From Alphaproteobacteria bacterium UBA6149 (GTDB lineage: Bacteria > Pseudomonadota > Alphaproteobacteria > Rickettsiales > UBA998), in NCBI GenBank assembly GCA_002423155.1, contig DIUV01000001.1, forward strand, positions 1 to 29,180: a stretch of 29,180 bases of DNA, read 5' to 3'. Each line of letters begins with the position of its first letter. Within the stretch, counting starts at the first letter, position 1. Below the pieces are notes generated by a model, which had not been told where the DNA came from, ran no database searches, and saw only the letters and a program-made list of their open reading frames with translations. Position numbers and translations under genes: made by a program. Below are positions 14,534 through 23,138 of the stretch, one piece after another.

Positions 14534-15031
14534 TTAGTAATCATCCTGCTCTTTATCCACCATGTCACACGCGACAAATAGCTCCACTTCATTTTTGAAC
14601 CATTCCAGCAGCGTTAGTGAACCATTACGTAAATCTTCACTATCGCCATCACCATTAAGCTCCAGATTTTTTATCCGCTCAACTTTTTCATCAATTTCTT
14701 GCAGCAAATCACGAAAGCCCCAAGAAGTGAACTCAAAATAGCAAGCCTCCATTTCATCACGCAGCCAGCTATCGCCGTTAATACGATTAAACAGAATTAT
14801 CACTCGTTTTTGAAAAACACTCGCAAGATAATCAACTTGTTCATCTAAACTATCTCCTGAAATCCAGCCATAAGAAAAACAATAGCCGTTGTCATCATCT
14901 TTTTCATAAAGAGGTCTTTGACATTCATATTTTCGCTGTAGAGTTTCACGAATAGAATTAGCGACACTAACCACTAAAATACAAACTGCAATGATACCTG
15001 AAATCCAAACAAACATCTCTTGTGTACTCAT
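14534..15031 (-). CDS. Membrane-anchored protein of unknown function (165 aa)
   Basis: One N-terminal membrane helix at about residues 7-27 (VWISGIIAVCILVVSVA) is followed by an acidic, mainly helical soluble part. The start has a good GGAGG site 9 bases upstream. The C-terminal two thirds have a high Glu/Asp content and no known motif. It lies 78 bases upstream of the 90-aa membrane gene on the same strand, so the two may form an operon. The topology suggests a cytoplasmic domain tethered to the inner membrane or a periplasmic one; the sequence does not decide. Confidence 0.7.
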   Translation of the reverse strand: MSTQEMFVWISGIIAVCILVVSVANSIRETLQRKYECQRPLYEKDDDNGYCFSYGWISGDSLDEQVDYLASVFQKRVIILFNRINGDSWLRDEMEACYFEFTSWGFRDLLQEIDEKVERIKNLELNGDGDSEDLRNGSLTLLEWFKNEVELFVACDMVDKEQDDY

Positions 15032-15144
15032 AACAAAAACCCTCCAAAAGGGAAAGAATCGCGCTTTTTATACTAAAAAAACGCCATCAAATAAGGAAAA
15101 TATCCATAACATCAATGTAAGGATAAGCTACAATTAACATATAT

Positions 15145-15729
15145 TTAATAATAGTCAAGTTTTTGGCGCAACATAACTGCTATATATTTATGATATTCCG
15201 ATAATAATAACCAGCGAGTACCTGAATATAACCACCATCCTTGCAATTTTACTTCTTCTGGAAATACAGGATCAGCAATGATTTCTTTGCCAGGCATGGC
15301 TTTATGAAATTCCAATAAACTACGCGGAGTGTGATAATGGGCGGTAACTAAGCGCAGGGATTGAAAATTGTTTTGTGCCATCCAACTAGCTGCCTCGGCG
15401 GCGTTGCTGGTGGTATCATCCGCCTTGTATCCCAAGGTTACATTATCTTTATATTTACGGTAATCTCTGACTTTATCATGCATAGATTTAACAATTTGCG
15501 CGAGGTTAGACTGCTTACCAACCCCCGAAATCAACATTTGCAGCGCGGCTTGCTCGTCTAGCATGTCAAATCCATGCTCCATGCGCAAACGCCCCCCAGT
15601 GAGGACGATTATCGCATCCGCCCTAACATCAGGTGACAAAGGTTGGGTGGGAACAATGCTGATAAACCACAACAAACCACCCAGCCAAGCTAGAAAAATA
15701 AATCCTAATATCAATAATAGGTTTTTCAT
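15145..15729 (-). CDS. YdcF/SanA-like DUF218 membrane protein (194 aa)
   Basis: An N-terminal membrane helix (about 4-25) precedes a DUF218 domain: ADAIIVLTGG (about 37-46), LISGVGK, DDTTSNAAEAASWM and LRLVTAHYHTPRSLLEF. Proteins of the ElyC/SanA/YdcF group have been linked to envelope biogenesis. The domain probably faces the periplasm. It starts 29 bases after purA on the same strand, so it is likely co-transcribed with it. Confidence 0.85.
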   Translation of the reverse strand: MKNLLLILGFIFLAWLGGLLWFISIVPTQPLSPDVRADAIIVLTGGRLRMEHGFDMLDEQAALQMLISGVGKQSNLAQIVKSMHDKVRDYRKYKDNVTLGYKADDTTSNAAEAASWMAQNNFQSLRLVTAHYHTPRSLLEFHKAMPGKEIIADPVFPEEVKLQGWWLYSGTRWLLLSEYHKYIAVMLRQKLDYY

Positions 15730-15758
15730 TTTTTCTGCCCTAAAAACAGATGGTTAAT

Positions 15759-17054
15759 TTACACCCCCAAGAATGGATCCCGCACCATGATAGTATCTTC
15801 TCGTTTCGGACTAGTAGAAAGCAAAGTCACCTGACATTCAATCAATTCTTCAATACGGCGGATATATTTTATTGCCGCGGCAGGAAGCTCTGCCCAGCTG
15901 CGCGCGCCCTGGGTGCTTTCGCTCCAGCCTTCAATATCTTCAAATATTGGCTTAATCCGCGCTTGTAATGATTGTGACGCAGGCAAATAATCATATTTTT
16001 TGCCGTCCACTTCGTAACCCACACAGATTTTTAAAGGGCTGATGCCGTCTAATATATCTAACTTGGTCAGCGCAATGCCTTTGATACCTGCGGTTTTCAC
16101 TGCTTGGCGCACCATCACTGCATCAAACCAGCCACAACGGCGCGGACGACCAGTTACCGTGCCAAATTCATGCCCACGCTCACCTAAAGTGCGCCCAATT
16201 TCATTATCTTGCTCCGTCGGGAACGGACCACTGCCCACGCGAGTAGTATAAGCCTTGGTAATACCCAGCACAAAGCCCGTATTGGCAGGGCCCGTGCCAC
16301 TGCCGCAAGCGGCAAAACCGGCAACTGTGTTAGAAGAAGTCACAAACGGATAAGTTCCGTGGTCAACATCCAGCATCACCCCTTGGGCGCCTTCAAACAG
16401 CATTTTGCTGCCTTTTTTCTGCTCTTCATCAAGAATTTTCCACACTGGGCTGGCGAATGCCAAAACTTTTTCCGCTACCGACATCAATGGTTCCAAGACC
16501 ATTTCCCGCGTGTAAGCTGGTTGCCCTGCGGCAATTAATAACGGATTATGATGCGCCAAAATGCCATCAATTTTCTGCTCCAACACGTCTATATCCGCCA
16601 AATCGCACACACGCACGCCTCTACGGGCTACTTTATCTTCATAAGCAGGACCAATTCCGCGGCGTGTGGTGCCAATTTTTGCCTCGCCGCGCAGCATTTC
16701 CGCCACTCCGTCCATCTCCCGGTGAATGGTAAGAATCAAGCTAGCGTTTTCGGCAATGCGCAGATTAGTCGGGTTTACATCCACCCCTTGGGCAGAAATT
16801 TTTTCTATTTCGCTGAGCAGTGCAATTGGGTCAATCACCACCCCGTTACCAATAATGCTTAATTTGTTGGAACGCACCACGCCTGAAGGCAACAAGCTTA
16901 GCTTATAAGTAGTGCCATCCACCACCAAAGTATGCCCAGCATTATGCCCACCTTGAAAGCGCACCACTACTTCGGCGCGTTCAGACAACCAATCAACGAT
17001 TTTCCCTTTACCTTCATCGCCCCATTGCGAGCCGATTACTACTACATTGCTCAT
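15759..17054 (-). CDS. purA: Adenylosuccinate synthetase
   Basis: Joins IMP and aspartate, using GTP, to give adenylosuccinate, the first committed step to AMP. Full length at 431 aa. GDEGKGK (12-18, with catalytic Asp13) and His41 in GGHNAGHT are intact. GTTRRGIGPAYEDK, the IMP-loop GAQGVMLDVDHGTYPFVTSS, RVGSGPFPTE, TGRPRRCGWFDAV and TKLDILDG all match the family. The ATG has an AAAGGT site upstream. Its promoter region borders a MITE-like element at 17085. In many alphaproteobacteria serA-purA follow serC; here several unrelated genes intervene and serA is absent. Confidence 0.97.
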   Translation of the reverse strand: MSNVVVIGSQWGDEGKGKIVDWLSERAEVVVRFQGGHNAGHTLVVDGTTYKLSLLPSGVVRSNKLSIIGNGVVIDPIALLSEIEKISAQGVDVNPTNLRIAENASLILTIHREMDGVAEMLRGEAKIGTTRRGIGPAYEDKVARRGVRVCDLADIDVLEQKIDGILAHHNPLLIAAGQPAYTREMVLEPLMSVAEKVLAFASPVWKILDEEQKKGSKMLFEGAQGVMLDVDHGTYPFVTSSNTVAGFAACGSGTGPANTGFVLGITKAYTTRVGSGPFPTEQDNEIGRTLGERGHEFGTVTGRPRRCGWFDAVMVRQAVKTAGIKGIALTKLDILDGISPLKICVGYEVDGKKYDYLPASQSLQARIKPIFEDIEGWSESTQGARSWAELPAAAIKYIRRIEELIECQVTLLSTSPKREDTIMVRDPFLGV

Positions 17055-17084
17055 GTTTTTTACCTTTTTTTATGCTGGAAGCTA

Positions 17085-17313
17085 TACTACATGACATTAC
17101 CATCAACAACATTATTCATTACATAACAACAAGTTATGTTGACACCATCCGTTGTCATACCGCCGTAGGGCGGTATCCATGTCTATCAATTAGCTGTAAG
17201 CCAATAGTGCGGCATGGATACCGCTCTACAGCGGTATGACAACGGATAGACCTTTGCAAAAAGTTATTTTTATTCAATGCGATGATGGTTATTAATAGTA
17301 TTGTCATTTAGTA
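17085..17313. mobile_element. MITE-like element upstream of purA
   Basis: Imperfect terminal inverted repeats of about 28 bases bound the unit (left TACTACATGACATTACC, right end reading TACTAAATGACAATAC on the other strand). Inside, two arms built on CGTTGTCATACCGCC are inverted copies (about 17147-17182 and 17213-17248). The element at 20931-21106 shares the inner palindrome and the flanks (TTTGCAAA, TTTTTATTCAATG). No ORF with coding character is present. It may affect purA expression. Confidence 0.65.
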
Positions 17314-17374
17314 TGCCAGCAAGGTTTATAGCAAGGATTTTTAAGAAAGGGAATTGGAAGTTTGATGGAGGTAT

Positions 17375-17412
17375 AAAAAAAGGCGAGCTCCCGAGGGAGT
17401 TCGCCTTTTTTA
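17375..17412. terminator. Bidirectional terminator near the 3' end of the GGDEF gene
   Basis: AAAAAAAGGCGAGCTCC and GGAGTTCGCCTTTTTT form a stem of about 16 bp with one G-T pair and a four-base loop. It lies 87 bases downstream of the GGDEF gene stop on the minus strand. Confidence 0.85.
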
Positions 17413-17498
17413 TCAAACCTTCATATATTCTTTTTCATAAACTCCTAAATAAGAGCATGAAAAAAGTAAAAAACATTAGTTAATCAATATTAATCTCA

Positions 17499-19508
17499 TC
17501 AAACCCTCTCTTGAAAAGAATTGTCATCACTACTTAGCTGCACCCAATTTCTTTCCTTATCTGGCATCCTACCAATAAATTTATGGCGAGGGGGTTTTTC
17601 TCTATTTTTTGTAACAGATAGTTCTTGTTCGACAGAAGTGCCTGCGACTTCTTCCAACACATTTTTTTCTCTTTTATGCTCTAAAACATTTTTATGGATT
17701 TCCTCGGGCACACCTTTTATTTGCTGACATCTTCCCTCGATATTATTGCCCAATATCGCTAATGAATCTCCAACCATTTGGCCAACCATTTGGCTATATT
17801 CGAGTGTTTTTCCTACTCTGGCGTGTGAGTCTGCCATTTTTTCTACCACGCGCAAGGCGTAAAAATCATCTGACTCCAAACCTTTGGGGATTTTAATGTC
17901 TTTGGGAACCTCAATAGCCGCAAAAACCAGTGACACGCCTTTTTCTATATTATCCTTTGAAGGATGTTCAACATCGCCCACCCGCAGCTTGACATCATCT
18001 AAAGAAAGCTCATTGAGTTTGGCAATCCGCTCTCCTGCATCTTGCAACATTGCTTGTACTTTTTCCATTTGTGCAGCAATATCTGCTTCATCAAAATTAT
18101 AAAGTAAACGTACATGCCCACCACCACCACAAAACAAATTCTTCGCCGCCGCTACTCCCAAATGTTTGGCAACACAATTGGTTATAGTTCTCCCTGCGAG
18201 TTCAATAATTTTATTCGCCTCCATGTGTCCAATAATATTTAATCCACGAATATTGGTCACTTCCATGGTTAATAAAATTGTATGCGGCGCTGCTTTACTC
18301 TGCGCCAGAGCTTCAGCAAACATGTGCGGGGCTTTCAGCCCAGAAACGCTATCAATAGAGTTAAAAATATCCGCAGATAATTTTAAAAAATCTGCCTGTT
18401 TAACATCAAAATCATGTTCTTGCGCATAAATACCTGCTGCATGTATCCGATTATCAAATAAACTATCTTGATATTTAATTGGCAACAGCAATTCCGACGG
18501 CCAGGCCACAACTTTATGCGCTTGCTTTACATCAAAAGCGGTTTCTGCATGTTGTAACACCTTTTCTACCTGTGCAGGAGAAAGATCTTTTGCTAGTTCC
18601 TCCGGAGAAGAGACAGGCTGGTCACCTCTGCGCCCAACCACATGCTTTTGGGTCAATTGCTGTGAAAGACTATTATCACGACCACCAAAAAAATCTAAAA
18701 ACTTGTGCTGCGCAATTTTTTCCTTATTCACCTCTACTTTCATATCTAAAGAATCATAAATTTTCTCATTGTCCGAGCCTGACACCATCGCAAATCCATA
18801 ACCCACGCCAAAACCGGGAGATTTATCATTCTTATGATGTTCCAACCATTTTACTCCCAAATCCGCAATAAATTTCATGGTTTCTCGCTCGGCATAATGC
18901 AATCTATCTTCCAGATCGTGCTGATTTAGCCCCGTCACAAACATGCGCAGCTCGTCACCCCCCATACGAAAACAAGTGGTGCCATTAGCAGCTTTAGGTG
19001 AAAGAAAAGTCGGATAATCCACACAATGCGTATCGTGCAAACCGAAAAAATTTGCCCGCGCCTGTAAAAAATGTTTTGGCTTAGTCAATGCATCTTGACA
19101 TATTTTTGTAATAATCGCCATTGCGCGCGTAACCTGATCGCGCCCGAGCACTAAATTAGCGTTGGAAATATTTGTAAAATCAATATCAACGACAGAAACA
19201 GGATCATTATTAGCTGCGGAAAAATTATTTGCATAATTCTCTGCCTCGCTACGAAATAATCGCTCCCAATCCCGCACCACCGAACCAGTACTGGGATCGG
19301 TGCGAAAACCCGATAAAAAAGCTTGCTCAATTAATTCTGAATTGTTATTTTGGAGATTAAGCTGTTGTAGATTATCTTTTATTAAAAAATCACACAATTC
19401 CACCCCATGCAAAAAACCTTTTTTTGCATAATGTTCACGCAAATGCTGAACCACCTGCGGATTATCCAGCAATTTCCACATGGGAAAATCTTTTTTGTTA
19501 TATGACAC
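17499..19508 (-). CDS. Tandem GGDEF-like protein, one conserved and one degenerate site (669 aa)
   Basis: Two GGDEF-like folds can be read. The first spans about residues 104-250, opens with VVDIDFTNISNANLVLGRDQ and carries MGGDEL at 182-187, close to the active signature. The second spans about 409-560, opens with LLTMEVTNIRGLNIIGHMEA and has CGGGGHV at the same place, so the Asp-Glu pair needed for diguanylate cyclase activity is lost. No membrane helix, PAS or EAL domain is seen. The C-terminal 60 residues are charged and variable. Even the first domain has a long insertion between substrate motifs, so enzyme activity is uncertain; c-di-GMP or nucleotide sensing is an alternative. The start is GTG at 19508 with a weak ribosome site. 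Confidence 0.75.
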   Translation of the reverse strand: MSYNKKDFPMWKLLDNPQVVQHLREHYAKKGFLHGVELCDFLIKDNLQQLNLQNNNSELIEQAFLSGFRTDPSTGSVVRDWERLFRSEAENYANNFSAANNDPVSVVDIDFTNISNANLVLGRDQVTRAMAIITKICQDALTKPKHFLQARANFFGLHDTHCVDYPTFLSPKAANGTTCFRMGGDELRMFVTGLNQHDLEDRLHYAERETMKFIADLGVKWLEHHKNDKSPGFGVGYGFAMVSGSDNEKIYDSLDMKVEVNKEKIAQHKFLDFFGGRDNSLSQQLTQKHVVGRRGDQPVSSPEELAKDLSPAQVEKVLQHAETAFDVKQAHKVVAWPSELLLPIKYQDSLFDNRIHAAGIYAQEHDFDVKQADFLKLSADIFNSIDSVSGLKAPHMFAEALAQSKAAPHTILLTMEVTNIRGLNIIGHMEANKIIELAGRTITNCVAKHLGVAAAKNLFCGGGGHVRLLYNFDEADIAAQMEKVQAMLQDAGERIAKLNELSLDDVKLRVGDVEHPSKDNIEKGVSLVFAAIEVPKDIKIPKGLESDDFYALRVVEKMADSHARVGKTLEYSQMVGQMVGDSLAILGNNIEGRCQQIKGVPEEIHKNVLEHKREKNVLEEVAGTSVEQELSVTKNREKPPRHKFIGRMPDKERNWVQLSSDDNSFQERV

Positions 19509-19595
19509 GTTATTTTCTTATTTTTTGAAGATTTTATTATTTTTTTTAGCAGCTTAACATACAGATAATCTATTATAAATAAAGTTACAATTGTG

Positions 19596-20153
19596 TTAAG
19601 ATTTATGCTCCTCCAACTTCTTCTGCTCCTCCCACAAAACTCGATAATAATCTGCTAAATCGTCTAATGCTTCTTTCATCCTATCAACACCCGTATTTTT
19701 CCGATTCCATTTAAATTCCTCAATAAATTCAGGCATTTTTTTACCCTCAATACAAACATTAAACAAAATCCGTGCCGAAACCTTCCCCACCGCCATCAAC
19801 GCATGATTATAACTATCAAACGCTGCCATCCGTCCATCACCCATGCGCCCACCACTACCTTTAGGCGGACGCCCCACCAAATCATCAGGGGACATAACCA
19901 AGCCTGTAGCGCTCCGATGCGCGACCATAAAATCCGCGTAAAGCCGCATCCCTGCCCCGTAATGCCGCTTGCCGATAATATCCCTTGCTAAATAAAAACT
20001 AAGTGCATCTTGCTGCTGCACATAAGCGCGGCTTCCATGCAACTCAACATCCCCTTTTGCATGGCGCTGCGCTGTACCAATATCATTTTTCGCCTGAATA
20101 TTTTTTAAAGTTTCACTAACCAATTTATTTTTAACCTTAACATTAGTCCGCAT
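19596..20153 (-). CDS. DUF6456-like regulator (185 aa)
   Basis: The region from GAGMRLYADF through VGKVSARILFNVCIEGKKM to the C-terminal DLADYYRVL matches my memory of the DUF6456 pattern found at the C-terminus of alphaproteobacterial DNA-binding regulators. The N-terminal 60 residues are basic. I start it at MRTN because GGGAGGG lies just upstream; a Met six residues earlier has no such site. It is divergent from the XRE/S24-like gene at 20281 with two palindromic sites between, so it is probably a target of that repressor. Confidence 0.6.
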   Translation of the reverse strand: MRTNVKVKNKLVSETLKNIQAKNDIGTAQRHAKGDVELHGSRAYVQQQDALSFYLARDIIGKRHYGAGMRLYADFMVAHRSATGLVMSPDDLVGRPPKGSGGRMGDGRMAAFDSYNHALMAVGKVSARILFNVCIEGKKMPEFIEEFKWNRKNTGVDRMKEALDDLADYYRVLWEEQKKLEEHKS

Positions 20154-20184
20154 AAACCCTCCCAATTGCATAAAACCGTTAGCA

Positions 20185-20227
20185 TTTATACATATTGTAT
20201 AAAATAAATCAATACATTTTGTATAAA
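20185..20227. promoter_or_regulatory. Paired operator-like dyads between divergent regulators
   Basis: TTTATACA-TAT-TGTATAAA (20185-20203) and ATACA-TTT-TGTAT (20212-20224, followed by AAA) are inverted half-sites with 24 bp between centres, just over two helical turns. This is the layout of cooperative repressor binding. The sites are closest to the DUF6456 gene, whose promoter they may cover. Confidence 0.6.
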
Positions 20228-20280
20228 ATGTTCAAAAAAGCCACCTTGCGCCTCGAATAAGAAAAGTATATTATGTAGTC

Positions 20281-20892
20281 ATGAACCAGTTAAAAAACCG
20301 CATCACCGAAATACGCGAATCTCGCGGACTGAACATGTCCGAGCTGGCTAGGCGTATGGGTATCACCCCTTCGCAGGTGCAAAAGTTAGAACGCGGTGAA
20401 CGTGGTTTAGATATGAAATGGATTGGCAAATTATCGGAAGCTTTAAACATTTCCCCTGAATTACTAATAATTGCTCCTCCGAGCATCGCCATTTTGGGAT
20501 TGACGGATAATCACCAATATTTTCCCCTTGAAGAAACCGAAAATACTCGCGCCATCCACGGCGAGACTTATGCCTTATTAGACGAAGAAGAAGCGCCCGA
20601 AATTCTTGCCGCTAGGGTGAGTGGCGACCATAATAATCCATGGATAAACGAAAATGACATCATCTATTTTTATCACCCCATGCAAATTGGTGATGGTCAG
20701 ATAAAAACCAGCTCTATCGGCAAAGTATGCCTCATAATTCACCAAGACCACTCCGCCAGCACCCATATATTAGAGCTCGGCAGCAATATCGGCACTTATA
20801 ATCTTAGCACGGCAAACGGTAATATTTCCCACTCAGAAATCCAACTCCTACACGCCACCCCCATAATCGGCATTAGAAAATATAATTGTTAA
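20281..20892 (+). CDS. XRE-family regulator with an S24-like C-terminal domain (203 aa)
   Basis: Residues 1-60 are a clear helix-turn-helix of the XRE/Cro-CI type (MNQLKNRITEIRESRGLNMS, then MGITPSQVQKLERGERG). The C-terminal half resembles the LexA/CI S24 domain: GDHNNPWINENDIIYF aligns with the usual GDSM-E-P-x-x-x-x-GD-I block, but the catalytic Ser is replaced by His, so self-cleavage is not expected. It probably dimerises and binds the ATACA-TGTAT dyads upstream, controlling itself and the divergent DUF6456 gene. There is no strong ribosome site before the ATG. It could be a prophage-derived or domesticated repressor. Confidence 0.8.
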   Translation: MNQLKNRITEIRESRGLNMSELARRMGITPSQVQKLERGERGLDMKWIGKLSEALNISPELLIIAPPSIAILGLTDNHQYFPLEETENTRAIHGETYALLDEEEAPEILAARVSGDHNNPWINENDIIYFYHPMQIGDGQIKTSSIGKVCLIIHQDHSASTHILELGSNIGTYNLSTANGNISHSEIQLLHATPIIGIRKYNC

Positions 20893-20930
20893 TTTTATTA
20901 CGTGAAATAAAAGATATTATGCTCAAGTTT

Positions 20931-21106
20931 ACCCTACACGACAGCATTATTAACAACATGATTTTACATTATAAAAACAGCAAGTTATGTGGGCACACTA
21001 TCCATTGTCATACCGCCGCAGGGCGGTATGACAATGGATGGGCTTTTGCAAAGAATCATTTTTATTCAATGTGATGATAGTTGTTAATAATGCTGTCGTG
21101 TAGGGT
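20931..21106. mobile_element. MITE-like element with perfect 27-bp terminal inverted repeats
   Basis: The ends 20931-20957 and 21080-21106 are exact inverted copies, starting ACCCTACACGACAGC. In the centre a 17-bp perfect stem (21001-21017 with 21022-21038, TCCATTGTCATACCGCC) surrounds GCAG. No coding capacity. It shares its inner palindrome and flank sequence with 17085-17313 but has a single inner hairpin. Perfect ends suggest recent movement. No clear target duplication is visible. Confidence 0.75.
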
Positions 21107-21116
21107 GGGTCAAGCT

Positions 21117-22811
21117 CTAAACGCCATGTTTTTTCTTGTCATCATTATGTTTATCGTTTTTGGCTACCACATCTTTACCAACATTAGGTGCCACATCATG
21201 CCCATCTTTCACTTCAGCCACTGAATGCTTCTTATCATCTTTTGCATCCTCTGGCTTTTTCTCTGCCAAAGCAGTTTTTGCCTTGGTCGCCGCATTTTTC
21301 ACTTCATTCTCATATTTTTCTGCTTCTGCATTAAAATCATCCTGCGCTTTATTAAATTCTTTAGTCTTAGTTATACCATACAAAGCCATATCCACCAATC
21401 CCATATCATCCGCACTCGCACGAACTTGCATTACTTTTAATTTAGCTGCGGCTAATTTATGTTTGGGATCATGCTCATCCGCCGCCATTTTTTTCAACTC
21501 TGCTTTATCATCCGTCAACTTTTTATAGTGTTTAGTTCCTGCTTTCGAGCCACCAGCCAATTCGGCTAAATCTTCTGCGGTAGAAGAAAGTGCCAAACTA
21601 GCAGCTTTTTCACTAACTTGTTTTTCTAAATTTTTCTTAACCTCATGCTCGCCAACCACACCAATTACTAAAAATGGATTAAATGTATCATTTGCTACTT
21701 TTGCTTTGTTAAAATCACGAATTTTTTCAGCGTCTTTTTCAGTAATATCTCCAGCTTTTACAGCTGCATCAATATTAGCATCTGCTTCTTTCGCTGCTAT
21801 TGCGGTTACGGCACCTCCAGCAAAAGGAATTAATTTTTTACCAAATTTTGCCATTTTTGCAAAGAATCCTGCTTCTTTAGTAGCTATTTTAGCACCTGTT
21901 TTCGCTGTATCCCCTGCCGCATCAGCTACATCATCTGCCACATCTGCCGCAGCTTTTTCTACCCTAACCGCGTTTTTCTCAAGATTAACTTTCCCTTTCT
22001 TATTAACATCTGCATCAGCTTCAAAATGCCCTTTTTTACGCTTAGTAGTTTCAATATCTCCAGCATCATGGGTATTGGTATCATGGACAGTTGTTCTTTT
22101 AGAATGTGGGGTTTTTTCTACTTCAACTTTGCGTCCGCGCACATCCCCAGCTTCTTCAAATAAATGCTCAGGAGATAATTTCCGCATCGCCGCTAGATGC
22201 TCAGCAAACTTGGCATCTTCGACAAAATTCCCTGCGGCAAAAGTAGCTACCTTACCTAAATTAGTCCCCGAAGTAAGCGCAACTCGCAAAATCCCCCCAC
22301 CTGAAAGGGCATTATTAGAATCTGGATTGTAATCATATCCATTATTTTCTAATTTATAATCAATTGCTTCATTGTTTATCTGTTGATTATTAGCTTCTGC
22401 TTGTTCGTCTGCTAGCACCGCAGCAGCAGCGATTGCCTTAGAAGCATTACGAAAATTACCAACTCCCAGCGCTCCGCATTTTCCTACCACGCGTTGTACC
22501 CGAGCTTTCCTTCCCCGTTTATCCGAAGTCAAAGCCGCACTCAATTCGCGCGCGTGCCCCAGCATTTCTTGTGCCATATCGTTCAAGCGCGCCACTTCAT
22601 CTGGCGGACATTGTTCACTGGCTAATTTTTGTGCATCTGCGGCACATTGCTGTGCCGCAGCCAGGGTTAAATTAAGCACTTCCCACCCTTGACAAACCTC
22701 ATCATCTTCAGGAGCGAACCCCTCCATTTGATTGGAATCTTTTGAAAATTTTTGCGCGTGCGAAGTCAAGCTGATAACTGCATCATCAAAAGCTAAAACA
22801 TCAGACATCAT
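21117..22811 (-). CDS. Large Lys/Ala-rich protein of unknown function (564 aa)
   Basis: I do not recognise this protein. The start at MMSDVLAFDD follows GGAGG by 5 bases; the longer frame to 22877 has no ribosome site. Residues 1-150 are helical with several Cys. The middle (about 215-290) is charged. About 310-360 hold an amphipathic and hydrophobic stretch (AKFGKKLIPFAGGAVTAIAA). The C-terminal 130 residues are a very charged helix ending in a His/Lys/Asp-rich tail (DKHNDDKKKHGV). No signal peptide. Long helical, Ala-rich proteins with a hydrophobic hairpin and charged tail occur among secreted effectors and toxins, but nothing proves this. It ends 10 bases from a MITE-like element. Confidence 0.7.
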   Translation of the reverse strand: MMSDVLAFDDAVISLTSHAQKFSKDSNQMEGFAPEDDEVCQGWEVLNLTLAAAQQCAADAQKLASEQCPPDEVARLNDMAQEMLGHARELSAALTSDKRGRKARVQRVVGKCGALGVGNFRNASKAIAAAAVLADEQAEANNQQINNEAIDYKLENNGYDYNPDSNNALSGGGILRVALTSGTNLGKVATFAAGNFVEDAKFAEHLAAMRKLSPEHLFEEAGDVRGRKVEVEKTPHSKRTTVHDTNTHDAGDIETTKRKKGHFEADADVNKKGKVNLEKNAVRVEKAAADVADDVADAAGDTAKTGAKIATKEAGFFAKMAKFGKKLIPFAGGAVTAIAAKEADANIDAAVKAGDITEKDAEKIRDFNKAKVANDTFNPFLVIGVVGEHEVKKNLEKQVSEKAASLALSSTAEDLAELAGGSKAGTKHYKKLTDDKAELKKMAADEHDPKHKLAAAKLKVMQVRASADDMGLVDMALYGITKTKEFNKAQDDFNAEAEKYENEVKNAATKAKTALAEKKPEDAKDDKKHSVAEVKDGHDVAPNVGKDVVAKNDKHNDDKKKHGV

Positions 22812-22917
22812 AAAATCCTCCAACCTAACCCTAACACAGCAATATGAAGGTTTAATGACAATTATTTGAAAAAACACTTGACCAAAAAATCACACCACCT
22901 ATTATCCCCCTCCTACT

Positions 22918-22949
22918 TTCAATGAGCAAAAAGTTCAATGAGCAAAAAG
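22918..22949. repeat. Two tandem copies of a 16-bp unit at the island edge
   Basis: TTCAATGAGCAAAAAG occurs twice head to tail and a third copy starts (TTCAA). It lies 10 bases before the tRNA-Leu remnant. Confidence 0.85.
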
Positions 22950-22959
22950 TTCAAGGATT

Positions 22960-22999
22960 GCCCCTGTGGTGGAATGGTAGACGCGGCAGACTCAAAATC
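22960..22999 (+). pseudogene. 5' half of a tRNA-Leu(CAA), truncated at the anticodon arm
   Basis: Begins GCCCCTGTGGTGG like the intact tRNA at 23139, has a D-arm one base shorter, and runs to the anticodon loop CTCAAAA. After that, the sequence leaves any tRNA: the anticodon stem does not close and there is no T arm. A short tandem repeat, TCAAAATCGA twice (22992-23001 and 23003-23012), straddles the break. Confidence 0.75.
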
Positions 23000-23138
23000 G
23001 ATTCAAAATCGAAGTGAGTGTGGCAAAAAGTGGAGGAAATAAATGCTAGAAAACAGACGCTTGATTCAGGTTTGTGTTTTCTAGGAAAGAGTAAAAAAAC
23101 GGCTCAGTCGGCACATAGTCGGCACGGGCTTAAAATGC
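23000..23138. other. Attachment-site-like region between tRNA remnant and tRNA
   Basis: This spacer contains an inverted repeat with 9-bp arms (TAGAAAACA 23047-23055, TGTTTTCTA 23075-23083) and a 9-bp direct repeat AGTCGGCAC at 23106-23114 and 23117-23125, 11 bp apart. Such clusters fit arm or core sites of a tyrosine recombinase. No integrase is in the window. This stretch and the tRNA parts account for the 430-base gap before the DUF262 gene. Confidence 0.45.

Noticed and set aside
16209..16862. Long open frames antisense to purA and similar ones antisense to sdhA, dinD and the 564-aa gene
   Set aside because: They mirror codon structure of real genes on the other strand and have low-complexity translations with no ribosome sites.
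17301..17483. Small basic ORF on the plus strand at the edge of the MITE-like element
   Set aside because: It spans the element end and the terminator hairpin, so it is not a plausible gene.
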